A stretch of DNA of 64,000 nucleotides. Origin: Anaerolineae bacterium. Lineage in GTDB: Bacteria > Chloroflexota > Anaerolineae > Aggregatilineales > Aggregatilineaceae. Made by a program: the position numbers and the translations under genes. Of this stretch, positions 7,082-16,539 are shown piece by piece (position 1 is the stretch's first letter; every line of letters starts with the position of its first letter). The notes below the pieces were generated by a model. That model searched no databases and had not been told where the DNA came from. It saw nothing but the letters and a program-made list of their open reading frames with translations. The stretch is from the NCBI GenBank assembly GCA_027494015.1, contig JAOSJP010000034.1:310001-374000 (forward strand), written 5' to 3'.

Positions 7082-10027
7082 ATGCCTGATGATACCAGGG
7101 GCATCGCCGCCCCACTGCACGGCTTCACCCTGATCGCCGCGCGCGAGGTTCCCGAACTGAACACATCGGCGCGCCTGTGGCGGCACATCAAGACCGGCGC
7201 AGAGCTTCTCTCGCTGGAAAACGATGACGAGAACAAGGTTTTTGGCATCAGCTTCTTCACGCCCACGCCCGATTCGACGGGGCTGCCGCACATCATGGAG
7301 CACAGCGTGCTCTGCGGCTCGCGCAAGTATCCGGTCAAAGAGCCGTTCGTCGAGCTGCTCAAGGGGTCGCTGCAGACGTTCGTCAACGCGATGACTTTCC
7401 CCGACAAGACCATGTACCCGCTGGCCAGCCAGAACCTGCAGGACTTCTACAACCTGATTGATGTCTACCTGGATGCGGTGTTTTACCCGAACATCACGCC
7501 GCACATTCTCCAGCAGGAAGGCTGGCACTACGAGCTAGACGACCCCGCTGCACCGCTGACCTACAAGGGCGTTGTTTTCAACGAGATGAAGGGAGCCTAT
7601 TCCGCCCCGGACGATCTGCTGGGCCAGCATATCCAGAAGTCGCTGTTTCCCGACACCATCTACCACGAGGACTCCGGCGGCGATCCGCAGGTCATCCCTC
7701 ACCTCACCTACGAGCAGTTTCGGCGCTACCACGAGACCTACTATCATCCGTCCAACGCGCGCCTTTTCTTCTGCGGAGACGATCCGCCCGAAGAGCGCCT
7801 GCGCCTGGCGGACGCCTACCTCAAAGATTTCGAGCCGAGGGCGGCTGAGCAAGCCATCGCCCTCCAGCCGCGCTTCCCCGCGCCGCGCCGGGTGAGCGTC
7901 CCCTTCGCCGCCAGCGATAACGCCGAGGCCGCGGGCCGGCAGGCCCAGGTCACCGTCAACTGGGCGCTGACCGAGGACAAGTCGCCCGAAACGCTGCTGG
8001 CGCTGAGCATCCTCAGCCACATCTTGATCGGCACGCCCGCCTCGCCGCTGCGCAAAGCTCTGATCGACTCCGGCCTGGGCGAAGACCTGGCCGGTACGGG
8101 GCTGGACCTCGACCTGCGCCAGAGCACTTTCTCGACCGGGCTGCGCGGCACCGATGCGGCCCAGGCGGACGCCATCGAGTCGCTGGTGACCAGCACCCTG
8201 ACCGGGCTGGCGGAGCGCGGCATTGAAACCGAGATGATCGAGGCGTCGCTCAACACGACGGAGTTCGCGCTGCGCGAGAACAACACCGGGCGGCTGCCGC
8301 GCGGCATCGTTCTCGGCTGGCGGGCGATGCAAAGCTGGCTGTATGGCGGCGATCCGCTGGCTGCCCTGGCCTTCGAAGCGCCCCTCCACGTCGTCAAGGA
8401 GCGGCTGGCGGGCGACCCGCGCCTGTTCGAGTCACTGATCCAGTCCTATCTGCTGGACAACCCGCACCGCACAACAGTCATCCTGACGCCCGATCCCGCG
8501 CTGGAACAGCGGCTTGAGGCAGAGGAGCTGGCACGCCTGGCGGAGATTCGCGCCGGGCTGAGCGACGGAGACCTGCGCCGCCTCGTGGACGAGACGCGGG
8601 CGCTCAAGCGCATCCAGGAAACGCCAGACTCGCCCGAAGCCCTGGCGACGATCCCCCGCCTGGCGCTGAGCGATCTCGACCGGCAGCAGCCGCGCCTCCC
8701 CAACGAAGTGCGCGCGTCTGCTCCTGCGCGCCTGCTGTACCACGATCTGTTCACCAACGGCATCCTCTACCTCGATCTCGGCTTCGATCTGCACGCGCTG
8801 CCCCAGGCGTTACTGCCCTACGCTCCCCTCTTTGGCCGGGCGCTGCTCGAAATGGGCACCGCCGCTGAAGATTATGTGAGCCTGGCCCGCCGCATCGGGC
8901 GCAAGACCGGCGGCATCGAGCCGGACAGCTTCGCGCATCAGGCGCGCGGGGGCGGCAGTGCGGTGGTCTGGCAGCTCCTGCGCGGCAAGGCAACCGTCGC
9001 CCAGACGCCGGAGCTGCTGGCGATCCTGCGCGATGTGCTGCTCACCGCTCGCCTGGACAACCGCGAGCGCTTCCGCCAGATTGTCCTGGAAGAGAAGGCG
9101 GCGCAGGAAGCCGGGCTGGTCCCGGCGGGGCACCGCGTGGTCAGGAGCCGGCTACAGGCCCACTTCAGCGAAGCGGACTGGGCCGCCGAGCAGATGGGCG
9201 GGGTGAGCTATTTGTTCTTCCTGCGCGACCTGGCGCGGCGCGTGGACTCGGACTGGTCTGCCGTGCACGACGCGCTGGAAACGCTGCGCCGCCTGCTGGT
9301 GACGCAGGGGGCGCTGCTGGCCAATGTCACCCTGGACGCGGCCAACTGGACGGGCGTCGAGCCGCAGCTTGCCGACTTCCTGGGCGCACTGCCCGCCGCA
9401 CCGGTCGCGCCTCAGCCGTGGCAGCCTGACTTCCCCGTCGGACATGAAGGGTTGGTCATCCCCGCCCAGGTGAACTACGTCGGCAAGGGCGCGAATCTCT
9501 ACGCGCTGGGCTACAAACTGCACGGCTCGATCATCCCGATCACCAACCTGCTGCAGACAGCGTGGCTGTGGGAGCGGGTGCGCGTGCACGGCGGCGCTTA
9601 TGGCGGATTCTGCGCCTTCGACCGGCGCTCTGGCCTGTTCAGCTTCATGTCGTACCGCGACCCGAACCTGCGCCAGACGCTGGAGACCTACGACCGGGCG
9701 GCAGACTACCTGCGCGATCTCGCACTGTCTGACGACGAGCTGACCAAGACGATCATCGGCGCCATCGGCGCGCTGGACGCCTATCTGCTCCCTGATGCAA
9801 AAGGCTATCTGGCGCTGCAACGCCACCTGGCCGGTGATACCCACAACGACCTGCAGCAGTTGCGCGACGAGGTGCTGGCGACGACTCCCGCCGACTTCCG
9901 CCGCTTCGGGGAGGCGCTGGCCGCGCTCAGCGAGGCGGGCACCGTCGTCGTGCTGGGATCGGCGCGGGCCATCGCCGAAGAGAACGAGACCGGCGGCGGC
10001 TGGCTGCGCGTGACTCCGGTGCTGTGA
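7082..10027 (+). CDS. M16C-family metallopeptidase (presequence protease/PreP-like)
   Basis: This is a large inverzincin that degrades peptides inside a closing two-half chamber. The inverted zinc motif HIMEH (in LPHIMEHSVLCGS) is near residue 65, within the conserved GISFFTPTPDSTGLPHIMEH neighbourhood, and the distal Glu is supplied further on. The remaining sequence matches the four-domain M16C architecture, and 981 aa is the usual PreP length. The start is taken at ATG 7082 (MPDDTRG) because it precedes the conserved LHGFTLI segment; the open frame further upstream overlaps the divergent tRNA promoter. No signal peptide is visible, so it is probably cytoplasmic. Confidence 0.93.
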   Translation: MPDDTRGIAAPLHGFTLIAAREVPELNTSARLWRHIKTGAELLSLENDDENKVFGISFFTPTPDSTGLPHIMEHSVLCGSRKYPVKEPFVELLKGSLQTFVNAMTFPDKTMYPLASQNLQDFYNLIDVYLDAVFYPNITPHILQQEGWHYELDDPAAPLTYKGVVFNEMKGAYSAPDDLLGQHIQKSLFPDTIYHEDSGGDPQVIPHLTYEQFRRYHETYYHPSNARLFFCGDDPPEERLRLADAYLKDFEPRAAEQAIALQPRFPAPRRVSVPFAASDNAEAAGRQAQVTVNWALTEDKSPETLLALSILSHILIGTPASPLRKALIDSGLGEDLAGTGLDLDLRQSTFSTGLRGTDAAQADAIESLVTSTLTGLAERGIETEMIEASLNTTEFALRENNTGRLPRGIVLGWRAMQSWLYGGDPLAALAFEAPLHVVKERLAGDPRLFESLIQSYLLDNPHRTTVILTPDPALEQRLEAEELARLAEIRAGLSDGDLRRLVDETRALKRIQETPDSPEALATIPRLALSDLDRQQPRLPNEVRASAPARLLYHDLFTNGILYLDLGFDLHALPQALLPYAPLFGRALLEMGTAAEDYVSLARRIGRKTGGIEPDSFAHQARGGGSAVVWQLLRGKATVAQTPELLAILRDVLLTARLDNRERFRQIVLEEKAAQEAGLVPAGHRVVRSRLQAHFSEADWAAEQMGGVSYLFFLRDLARRVDSDWSAVHDALETLRRLLVTQGALLANVTLDAANWTGVEPQLADFLGALPAAPVAPQPWQPDFPVGHEGLVIPAQVNYVGKGANLYALGYKLHGSIIPITNLLQTAWLWERVRVHGGAYGGFCAFDRRSGLFSFMSYRDPNLRQTLETYDRAADYLRDLALSDDELTKTIIGAIGALDAYLLPDAKGYLALQRHLAGDTHNDLQQLRDEVLATTPADFRRFGEALAALSEAGTVVVLGSARAIAEENETGGGWLRVTPVL

Positions 10028-10113
10028 CGGCAGGCGCAAGCCGCGCGGTGTGTCTTAAGGGGTAGTCAGGGACGGCGCTCTGTTCGCCTCAGGGACGCGG
10101 CAGACCTTCAAGA

Positions 10114-10146
10114 AGACTTCGGAAGTTTTGAAAACTTCCGAAGTCT
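10114..10146. repeat. Perfect 33-bp palindrome AGACTTCGGAAG...CTTCCGAAGTCT
   Basis: Two 16-base arms flank one G. The core ACTTCGGAAGT recurs as the apex of larger repeats near 18850 and 41330. Here it stands alone between the peptidase and the EamA transporter. Nearby, ACCAGACC...GGTCTGGT (about 10188-10215) gives another hairpin. No gene is visible in 10028-10276. Confidence 0.75.
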
Positions 10147-10276
10147 GGGGGGTCATTCTGCGGGCGCTGCTCCGCTTCGCCCCTACCAGACCGGCTCGAC
10201 CCCTGGTCTGGTGTCTCGCCGGAATGGGCCGTATCTGGCATAATCGCGTGCCAGCAACGCGAGCAGGTGCGCCCGA

Positions 10277-11266
10277 ATGCGTATGCCGCAAAGCAGCGAC
10301 CATACCATGACCGAACACCCCGTTTCCGTGCGCGCGCCAGTCACCTGGCGGCCCTATGCCGCCATGCTCATCGGCGTGATCGCCGTCTCTTTTGCGGCCA
10401 TCTTCATCCGGCTGGCGCAAGAAGAGTCAGCGCCGTCGCTGGTGCTGGCTGCGGCGCGGCTGAGCGTGGCCACGCTGGTGCTCACGCCGGTCGTGCTGCG
10501 CCGCCACCGGGCCGAGCTGCGCGCGGTGCGCCGGGGCGATTTGCTGTGGGCCATCGTCTCAGGGGCCGTGCTGGGGCTGCACTTCGCCACGTGGATCACT
10601 TCGCTGGAGTACACAGCGGTCGTCAACAGCGTCACGCTGGTGACGACGAGTCCGCTGTGGGTGGCGCTGCTGGCCCCCCTGTTACTCGGCGAGCGCCTGA
10701 CCCGCGCCACGATCATCGGGCTGATGCTGGCCATTGGCGGGGGTGTGCTGGTGGGCGTCAGCGCCTCGGCGGGCGACCCGCCCACCCGCCACGATCCCTG
10801 GCTGGGCAACGGGCTGGCGCTGGTGGGGGCGGTCGCGGCGGCGATCTACCTGATCATCGGGCGGCGGCTGCGCGCGCGCTGGGGCCTGCTGGTCTATATC
10901 TGGCTGGTCTACGGGGTGGCCGCCCTGCTGCTGGTGGCTGTGGTGATTGTCTCTGGCGCGCAGGTGAGCGGGCTGCCCGGCACGGTCTACCTATGGATGA
11001 TTCTGCTGGGCCTGGTGCCCCAACTGATCGGCCACTCGTCGTTCAATTATGCGCTGGGCTACCTGCCCGCCGCCTACGTGAGTCTGGTCATTCTGGGGGA
11101 GCCAATCGGCAGCGGCCTGTTGGCGATGGCCCTGCTGGAGGAGTGGCCGGTGCCGCTGCAGATCGCCGGATCAGCCTTGATTCTGGTGGGAATTGGCGTC
11201 GCCAGCCGCGAGCGACCGGCGGAACGGGCTGAGGTGCAGGACGCGCCCGCCCTGCTCGACGGCTGA
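10277..11266 (+). CDS. EamA/DMT-family membrane transporter
   Basis: This is a drug/metabolite-transporter superfamily permease with ten predicted membrane helices in two EamA repeats. The first repeat begins AAMLIGVIAVSFAAIFIRLA and the second around AAIYLIIGRRLRARWGLLVY. A Pro/Gly pattern such as LGEPIGSGLLA near the end is typical. The substrate cannot be read from sequence. The start could also be the ATG at 10307 (MTEHPVSVR), which leaves a shorter N-terminus. A TatA/B-like gene follows 21 bases downstream. Confidence 0.9.
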   Translation: MRMPQSSDHTMTEHPVSVRAPVTWRPYAAMLIGVIAVSFAAIFIRLAQEESAPSLVLAAARLSVATLVLTPVVLRRHRAELRAVRRGDLLWAIVSGAVLGLHFATWITSLEYTAVVNSVTLVTTSPLWVALLAPLLLGERLTRATIIGLMLAIGGGVLVGVSASAGDPPTRHDPWLGNGLALVGAVAAAIYLIIGRRLRARWGLLVYIWLVYGVAALLLVAVVIVSGAQVSGLPGTVYLWMILLGLVPQLIGHSSFNYALGYLPAAYVSLVILGEPIGSGLLAMALLEEWPVPLQIAGSALILVGIGVASRERPAERAEVQDAPALLDG

Positions 11267-11287
11267 GTCTGGCTGCGAGGAAACGCG

Positions 11288-11710
11288 ATGGATGGAATCT
11301 TCGGCATTGGCCTGGCCGAGATGGTGATCATCGCTCTGGCGCTGTTCATCATCGGCGGGCCGACGAACACAGCGAAGTGGGCGCACGAGCTGGGTCGCTT
11401 TGTGCGCAAGGCCCGCCAGATGTGGGCCGAGGCGCTGACTCAGCTTGAGCAGGAAGTCGGGCCGGAGGGCAAGGAACTCATGGACGCGGCGCGCGAGCTG
11501 AGGCAGGGCGCGCGCGCCGCAGCACGCATGAATCCCACGCGCCAGTTGATGAGCGAGACCATGCGCATGGTCGAGGAGGCGACGGATGTCGGCGAGACGC
11601 GCAGCCCGGCAGCAGCCAGACCTCCCACCCCCTGGCGTCGTCTGCGCCGGTCGCCCGCGCCCGCCGATGACGCCCCCCGCTATCCTGCCTGGACGCCGCC
11701 CGGCAAGTGA
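11288..11710 (+). CDS. TatA/TatB-like twin-arginine translocase component
   Basis: The N-terminus MDGIFGIGLAEMVIIALALF is the single short Tat membrane helix with the FGIGLAE pattern. It is followed by a GP hinge and an amphipathic helix (KWAHELGRFVRKARQMWAEA), then a charged helical region and a Pro/Arg-rich tail. At 140 aa the long post-helix region resembles TatB more than TatA. No tatC is in the window. Assignment to TatB rather than TatA is inference. Confidence 0.85.
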   Translation: MDGIFGIGLAEMVIIALALFIIGGPTNTAKWAHELGRFVRKARQMWAEALTQLEQEVGPEGKELMDAARELRQGARAAARMNPTRQLMSETMRMVEEATDVGETRSPAAARPPTPWRRLRRSPAPADDAPRYPAWTPPGK

Positions 11711-11752
11711 TCGCCCGGTGCTCTCCAACCCGTCTCGTATCAGGAGAACCCC

Positions 11753-12043
11753 ATGAAATACACCGGCATCATCACACGGGTTCAGCAGGGCCGGGCGGAC
11801 GTGATCGTGATCGTCCAGACGCCCATCGGCCTGCGCGGCGTCTCCCTGGGCCGGGCGCTGTGGGCGCAAATCCTCGCCGACTTCGGCCAGCCGCCGGACG
11901 CAGCGCTGATCGGCTGGACGGTCGAGTACGACCCGGAGCATGGCGACCTCGAGATTGTCGCGCCCCCCGAAACTTTCGCTGACGCGACGGACGACGCCGG
12001 CGACCCGGACGAAGCGGGTTCGCGCAGGGAAGGCGAACGCTAA
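11753..12043 (+). CDS. Conserved-looking small protein of unknown function
   Basis: I do not recognise this 96-aa protein. AGGAG lies 5 bases upstream of the ATG, so the gene is well supported. It starts MKYTGIITRVQQGRADVIVI, a compact beta-rich stretch, and ends in a disordered Asp/Glu/Arg-rich tail. It has no signal peptide, membrane helix or cysteine motif. It lies 42 bases after the TatA/B-like gene on the same strand. Confidence 0.65.
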   Translation: MKYTGIITRVQQGRADVIVIVQTPIGLRGVSLGRALWAQILADFGQPPDAALIGWTVEYDPEHGDLEIVAPPETFADATDDAGDPDEAGSRREGER

Positions 12044-12085
12044 CCGTCAGCCCTTCACCCCACTGGCTGGAGTACAATGGTGGCC

Positions 12086-12296
12086 TAGGGCGTGTTATGA
12101 ACTTGGTACCCTTGACAAGGGAGAGGGGCGCTCTGTTGACCTCACCCCCTGGCCTCGCTGCGCTCGGCCTTTCCCCCTCTCCATGCATGGAGAGGGGGCG
12201 GCGAGGCGCGCCAGCGCCGAGACGGGGGTGAGGTCAACCAGGAGCTACCCAAAACCGCTGGGGAAAGACAGGGCCGTCAGTGCATAACAGCCTCTA
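12086..12296 (+). mobile_element. CTAG-site MITE, copy 1
   Basis: This 211-bp non-coding element is bounded by TA (12086-12087 and 12295-12296). Its left end GGGCGTGTTATGAACTTGG and the complement of its right end, GAGGCTGTTATGCACTGACG, are imperfect terminal inverted repeats. The interior holds the CCTCACCCC...GGGGGTGAGG palindrome with the apex CTCCATGCATGGAG. It is nearly identical to copies at 17254, 42754, 42963 and 43168. TA duplication at CTAG is known for IS630-type elements; IS5-type elements also use CTAG-like sites. It carries no transposase. Confidence 0.85.
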
Positions 12297-12321
12297 GTGA
12301 TCAAGTGAGAGAGCCTTCGCC

Positions 12322-14856
12322 ATGCGATTCCTTGCGCGTCTCTGGAAAACCTGGAAGAGCAGCCGTCGCCGGGCGAAGATCGCCGCCTTCCTGGGCGCGA
12401 TCCTCGCCGGCGCGCTGGTCGCGGCCTATGCCTGGGTGTTCGCCGGGCTGCCGGACGTGGGGACCATCGAGGCGGGGATGGCCCTGCCCAGCACGCGCCT
12501 CTACGACCGGGCGGGGCGTCTGCTCTACCAGATCGCCGACCCGCAGACCGGCGTCAACCAGGTAGTCGCGCTCGCCGACCTGCCCGCGTGCATGATCCAG
12601 GCGACGCTGGCGACCGAAGATGCCAATTTCTACACGCATCCGGGCGTAGATGTCGAGGGCATCGCCCGCGCCCTGTGGATCAACGTGCGCGGCGGCGAGG
12701 TCGTCGCCGGGGGCAGCACGATCACCCAGCAGATCGCGCGCAACCTGCTGCTCGATCCACAGCAGCGCGCCGAGCGCACGCTGCGCCGCAAGCTGCGCGA
12801 GAGCGTGCTGGCGCTCGAACTGACGCAGCGCTACTCGCGCGACGAAATCCTGGCGCTCTACCTCAACCAGACCTACTACGGCAACCTGGCCTACGGCGTC
12901 GGCGCGGCGGCCCGCGCCTACTTCGGCAAGGGGGCCGAGGAGCTGACGCTGGCCGAATGCGCGATGCTGGCCGGGCTGCCGCAAGCGCCCGCTCAGTACG
13001 ATCCGCTGAGCAACCCGGCGGGGGCGAAGGCTCGTCAGCGAATCGTGCTCGGCCTGATGGTGCGGCACGGCTATCTGGCGCAGGCCGAGGCAGATCAGGC
13101 ATACGCCGAGGAGTTACAGTACGCCGCCTCCCCCTTCCCCATCGAAGCGCCGCATTTCGTCATGGCGGTGTGGACTCAGCTTCAGCGCGAGTTCCCTGAC
13201 GAATTACTGGCGGGCGGGCTGGACGTGATCACCACGCTCGACCTGACCTGGCAACATGCCGCCGAAGATGCCGCGCAGCGTCACCTGGGCCGGCTCAACG
13301 ACCCACCAGCCGGCGAGCCGCCGCACAACGCCCAGAATGCCGCGCTGGTCGCCCTCGATCCGCACACGGGCCAGGTGCTGGCCCTGCTCGGCAGCCCCGA
13401 TTATTTCAACGAGCGCATTGATGGCGCGGTCAATGCGGCGCTGGCCCCACGCCAGCCGGGGTCGGCGCTCAAGCCGTTCACCTATGCGGCGACCTTCGAT
13501 CCCCAACAAGCCGATCCCTGGACTCCGGCGACGATGATGCTGGACGTGAGCACGCCCTTCGTCACGCGCCGCCTGGAGAGCTATACCCCGGCCAACTTCG
13601 GGCTGGTGGAGCACGGGCCGGTGCTCGTCCGCGAAGCGCTGGCCTCTTCCTACAACATCCCCGCCGTCGTCGCCCTGGATCATAGTGGCGTGGATGCGCT
13701 GATTCACCTGCTGACTCGGCTGGGCATCTCCACGCTGGGCAACGCCAGCCGCTTCGACCTGTCGCTGACGCTGGGCGGCGGCGAGGTGCGCCTGCTCGAT
13801 CTCACTGCCGCTTATGGCGCGCTGGCCAACGGCGGCTTCCGCGTGGAGCCGGCGCTGCTGCTGGAAGTGCGCGACCGCGCCGGTCATGTCCTGTACGAGT
13901 GGACGCCGCCCACCCAGCGTGACGCCGTGCTCGACCCGCGCGTGACCTACCTGATCACCGACATCCTCAGCGACAACCAGGCGCGCATCCCCTCTTTCGG
14001 CCCGGCCAGCCCGCTCAACATAGACCGGCCCGCCGCCGCCAAGACCGGCACCACGACCGACTTCCGCGACAACTGGACGGTCGGCTACACGCCCAACCTG
14101 GTTGTCGGCGTGTGGGTGGGCAACGCCGACAACACGCCGATGGTCGAAGTCAGCGGCATCAGCGGGGCCGGCCCGATCTGGCACGAGTTCATCCGCCGCG
14201 TGCTGCGCGGCCAGCCCAAACAGGAGTTCGCCGTGCCCGCCGGGCTGGTGCGCGCGGAGGTGTGCGCCACGTCCGGGCTGCTGCCCACCCCCTACTGCCC
14301 GCGCACGCGCTGGGAATGGTTCATCGAGGGCACCGTGCCCACCACCCACGACACACTGTACCAGCCCTTCGTGCTGGACCGGCGCACGGGCTTGCTGGCC
14401 GACGAGTCCACGCCGCCGGAGGAGCGGGAGGAGCGCGTGTACCTGGTGCTGCCGCCCGAAGCGCGCGAGTGGGCGCAGCGCCGGGGCATCCCGCAGCCGC
14501 CGGTGGGCGCGCAGCGCGTCGGCGAGCGCGATCGGCGCGTGCGACTGCTCTCGCCCGACCCGTACACCGTCTTCCGGCTCACGCCGCAGTTGCCCGCCGA
14601 CCTGCAGCGCATCCGCCTGGCTGTCAGCGCGCCAGATGACACCGCCCAGGTGAGCTACTGGCTGGATGATGCGCTGCTCGGCACCGCCAGCGCAGCGCCC
14701 TACGATTATTGGTGGGCGCTGCAACCGGGCGAGCACACCGTGCAGGCCGTCGTCACGCTGGCCGACGGCACAGCGATCACCACCGACACTCAACCCTTCC
14801 GCGTCGCGGTATGGGTCCCGCCAGACGAGCGACCTGCCTCCGGCGTAGCCGACTGA
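12322..14856 (+). CDS. pbpC: Class A penicillin-binding protein, PBP1C type
   Basis: This is a bifunctional peptidoglycan polymerase. After a short basic N-terminus and one membrane anchor (about residues 20-42) comes the GT51 glycosyltransferase, with catalytic Glu in ATEDANFYTHPG (E99) and the GGSTITQQIARNLLL motif. The transpeptidase shows S381-A-L-K384, S443-Y-N445 and K574-T-G. The C-terminal roughly 90 residues (VSAPDDTAQVSYWLDDALLG) match the beta-sandwich domain of PBP1C proteins. All catalytic residues are present at 844 aa. It starts 25 bases after the MITE, so any promoter lies in or before that element. Confidence 0.93.
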   Translation: MRFLARLWKTWKSSRRRAKIAAFLGAILAGALVAAYAWVFAGLPDVGTIEAGMALPSTRLYDRAGRLLYQIADPQTGVNQVVALADLPACMIQATLATEDANFYTHPGVDVEGIARALWINVRGGEVVAGGSTITQQIARNLLLDPQQRAERTLRRKLRESVLALELTQRYSRDEILALYLNQTYYGNLAYGVGAAARAYFGKGAEELTLAECAMLAGLPQAPAQYDPLSNPAGAKARQRIVLGLMVRHGYLAQAEADQAYAEELQYAASPFPIEAPHFVMAVWTQLQREFPDELLAGGLDVITTLDLTWQHAAEDAAQRHLGRLNDPPAGEPPHNAQNAALVALDPHTGQVLALLGSPDYFNERIDGAVNAALAPRQPGSALKPFTYAATFDPQQADPWTPATMMLDVSTPFVTRRLESYTPANFGLVEHGPVLVREALASSYNIPAVVALDHSGVDALIHLLTRLGISTLGNASRFDLSLTLGGGEVRLLDLTAAYGALANGGFRVEPALLLEVRDRAGHVLYEWTPPTQRDAVLDPRVTYLITDILSDNQARIPSFGPASPLNIDRPAAAKTGTTTDFRDNWTVGYTPNLVVGVWVGNADNTPMVEVSGISGAGPIWHEFIRRVLRGQPKQEFAVPAGLVRAEVCATSGLLPTPYCPRTRWEWFIEGTVPTTHDTLYQPFVLDRRTGLLADESTPPEEREERVYLVLPPEAREWAQRRGIPQPPVGAQRVGERDRRVRLLSPDPYTVFRLTPQLPADLQRIRLAVSAPDDTAQVSYWLDDALLGTASAAPYDYWWALQPGEHTVQAVVTLADGTAITTDTQPFRVAVWVPPDERPASGVAD

Positions 14857-14943
14857 GCGCAACGCAGCGAATCGTCTTTGGCCAGCGAGACGCAGGCAGG
14901 GGTCTGCGCACGATTGGGCAGCGGGCTTGTGGAGCGCGCAGGT

Positions 14944-15786
14944 TCAGCGCGGGCGCGACGGCGTCAGCAGGCGGGCGCGGGCAGCGCGCAGCGCGTCGCG
15001 CGTGCGCACCGTCTCGTTGCTGATGCTGATCGCCTGCATGTGGTGCCAGCCGAAGGTCGTCATGTATTCGACGGTCAGCGCGCCGCGATAGCCCGCGCTG
15101 TGCAGGTCTTGCAGAAGCTGCGGGATGTTCAGCGTGCCCTCGTTGTGAGCGGTTTGCAGCGCGCCGCGCCGCGCCTGCCGGACGTGGACATGCGCGACAT
15201 GCTCCAGCAGCGGCGCGATCTCGCGGCTGACGATTCCCTGGTAGAGGAAATGCGCGTAATCCAGCGTCACGCTGAGGCCGGGCACCGCCTCCAGCAGCAG
15301 CAGCGCCTGCTCCGGTCGCTGGGCCACCGAGTCCATGTGCGGCTCGAACGAGACGCGCAGATCGGTGTCTTCTGCCGCCTGCAGCATCCTCAGCAGCGCC
15401 GGCACGGCGCGGGCCAGGCTGTGATCGGGGCCGTCGGCGTGCACAATCCCCGGCGAGACGGTGATGCCGGGCGTGCCCAGCGCGACCGCGAAGGGCATCA
15501 GCCGCTCGAATATGGCAAGCTGGGCCTCGCGTTGGGCAGGATCGGGCGCGTTGGCATGGGGGAGCATCAGGTACAGATCGGTGATCGCCAGATCGAAGCG
15601 GCGGAGCAGCGTCAGGATCGCCGCCGCCTCGCCCGCCGGATCCGCCGCCGCCCGGTTGAAGTCCAGGTGCGGGCCGGACCCCAGGTCTATCCAGCGAAAT
15701 CCCAGCCGGGCAATCGTGCCAACGGCTTCGTCCAGCGGCAGGTTGTTATAGGCCCAGGCGTGACAGGCAATGGGCATGATCTGCAT
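14944..15786 (-). CDS. Sugar phosphate isomerase/epimerase-like TIM-barrel protein
   Basis: This belongs to the AP-endonuclease-2 / xylose isomerase-like superfamily. The N-terminus MQIMPIACHAWAYNNLPLDE and the metal-site elements FEPHMDS, VTLDYAHF, HVHVRQAR and TVEYMTT fit that barrel. The start is ATG 15786, with TGGGGGTG just upstream; the open frame continues further but overlaps the neighbouring lipoprotein gene. At 280 aa it is full length. The substrate is unknown. Confidence 0.85.
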   Translation of the reverse strand: MQIMPIACHAWAYNNLPLDEAVGTIARLGFRWIDLGSGPHLDFNRAAADPAGEAAAILTLLRRFDLAITDLYLMLPHANAPDPAQREAQLAIFERLMPFAVALGTPGITVSPGIVHADGPDHSLARAVPALLRMLQAAEDTDLRVSFEPHMDSVAQRPEQALLLLEAVPGLSVTLDYAHFLYQGIVSREIAPLLEHVAHVHVRQARRGALQTAHNEGTLNIPQLLQDLHSAGYRGALTVEYMTTFGWHHMQAISISNETVRTRDALRAARARLLTPSRPR

Positions 15787-15860
15787 CCGGCACCCCCAGG
15801 TGTGCGCGTCGCGGTACCTGCCGCCCATTATATGCGCGACCGTGCCCGGCAACCAATCGC

Positions 15861-16400
15861 TCAGCGCCCGCTGACGACAACCTCGACCGTATACCCCGCC
15901 GGAGGGCGCGGCAGCGCCACCAGAAACGGCTCGACCAGCTCGTAGGGGCAGCCGGCGCGCGCTGCCAGCGCCAGGCGCAGCGTAACCCGGCGGGCGGCGT
16001 CGTCCTGCTCCAGCGCGACCAGGTGATGCGCCGTGTCGCAGCCGGTGAGGGCACTGACCGTCCCGACGACGATCTGCGCCGAGAAATCGAAGGCGGGGCG
16101 CGCCACCGGAGTCGCGCACACGCCCGCCGCATCCGCCGCATCATAGAAGGCACGCTGCTCGTCCGCCGTCCTCCAGACCAGCGTCGTCCCGCTCAGACCG
16201 GCCAGGTACTCGAAGCACACCCCGTCCAGCAGACTGACAGCATCGGGCAGCCCCCCGGTTGATGCTCCCAACGGGGCGAGCGTGCTGGTCGGCTGCGGCG
16301 TGAGAGTGGGCGGCGCGAGCGGCTCTCGCCCGGCGAGCACCGTGCAACCCGCCAGCGTGACCGTGATCAGACACAAGCTGAGCAGAACGCGCCGCCGCAT
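15861..16400 (-). CDS. Predicted lipoprotein of unknown function
   Basis: The start MRRRVLLSLCLITVTLAGC is a lipoprotein signal with lipobox LAGC. AGAGG lies 5 bases upstream of ATG 16400. A Pro/Thr/Leu-rich linker follows and then a small globular domain with four cysteines (VCFEY, GVCATP, GCDTAH, GCPYEL) that could form two disulphides outside the membrane. I do not recognise the family. It lies 74 bases upstream of the isomerase gene on the same strand and is divergent from rsmG. Confidence 0.75.
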   Translation of the reverse strand: MRRRVLLSLCLITVTLAGCTVLAGREPLAPPTLTPQPTSTLAPLGASTGGLPDAVSLLDGVCFEYLAGLSGTTLVWRTADEQRAFYDAADAAGVCATPVARPAFDFSAQIVVGTVSALTGCDTAHHLVALEQDDAARRVTLRLALAARAGCPYELVEPFLVALPRPPAGYTVEVVVSGR

Positions 16401-16442
16401 AGGTTCCTCTGAAGTCTCGCAGGCAAGCTCGCGCCGGCGCTG

Positions 16443-16470
16443 TTTGCCGCCGTCCAATTCCTGCTATAAT
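16443..16470 (+). promoter_or_regulatory. rsmG: Putative rsmG promoter
   Basis: A perfect -10 TATAAT (16465-16470) is preceded by TTTGCC (16443-16448) at a 16-base spacing. It lies 70 bases before the rsmG start and faces away from the lipoprotein gene. The -35 is only a partial match. Confidence 0.55.
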
Positions 16471-16539
16471 GGCGGAGACGTGCCTTGCGCCTCCACTCAC
16501 AGCGACAGTCGTGAGCATCCTGCATCATAGCGGCAGCCG

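Noticed and set aside
13204..14862. 552-residue open frame antisense to the PBP1C-like gene
   Set aside because: It is fully opposite a gene with all catalytic motifs, with Arg/Gly/Ala composition and no ribosome-binding site or domain.
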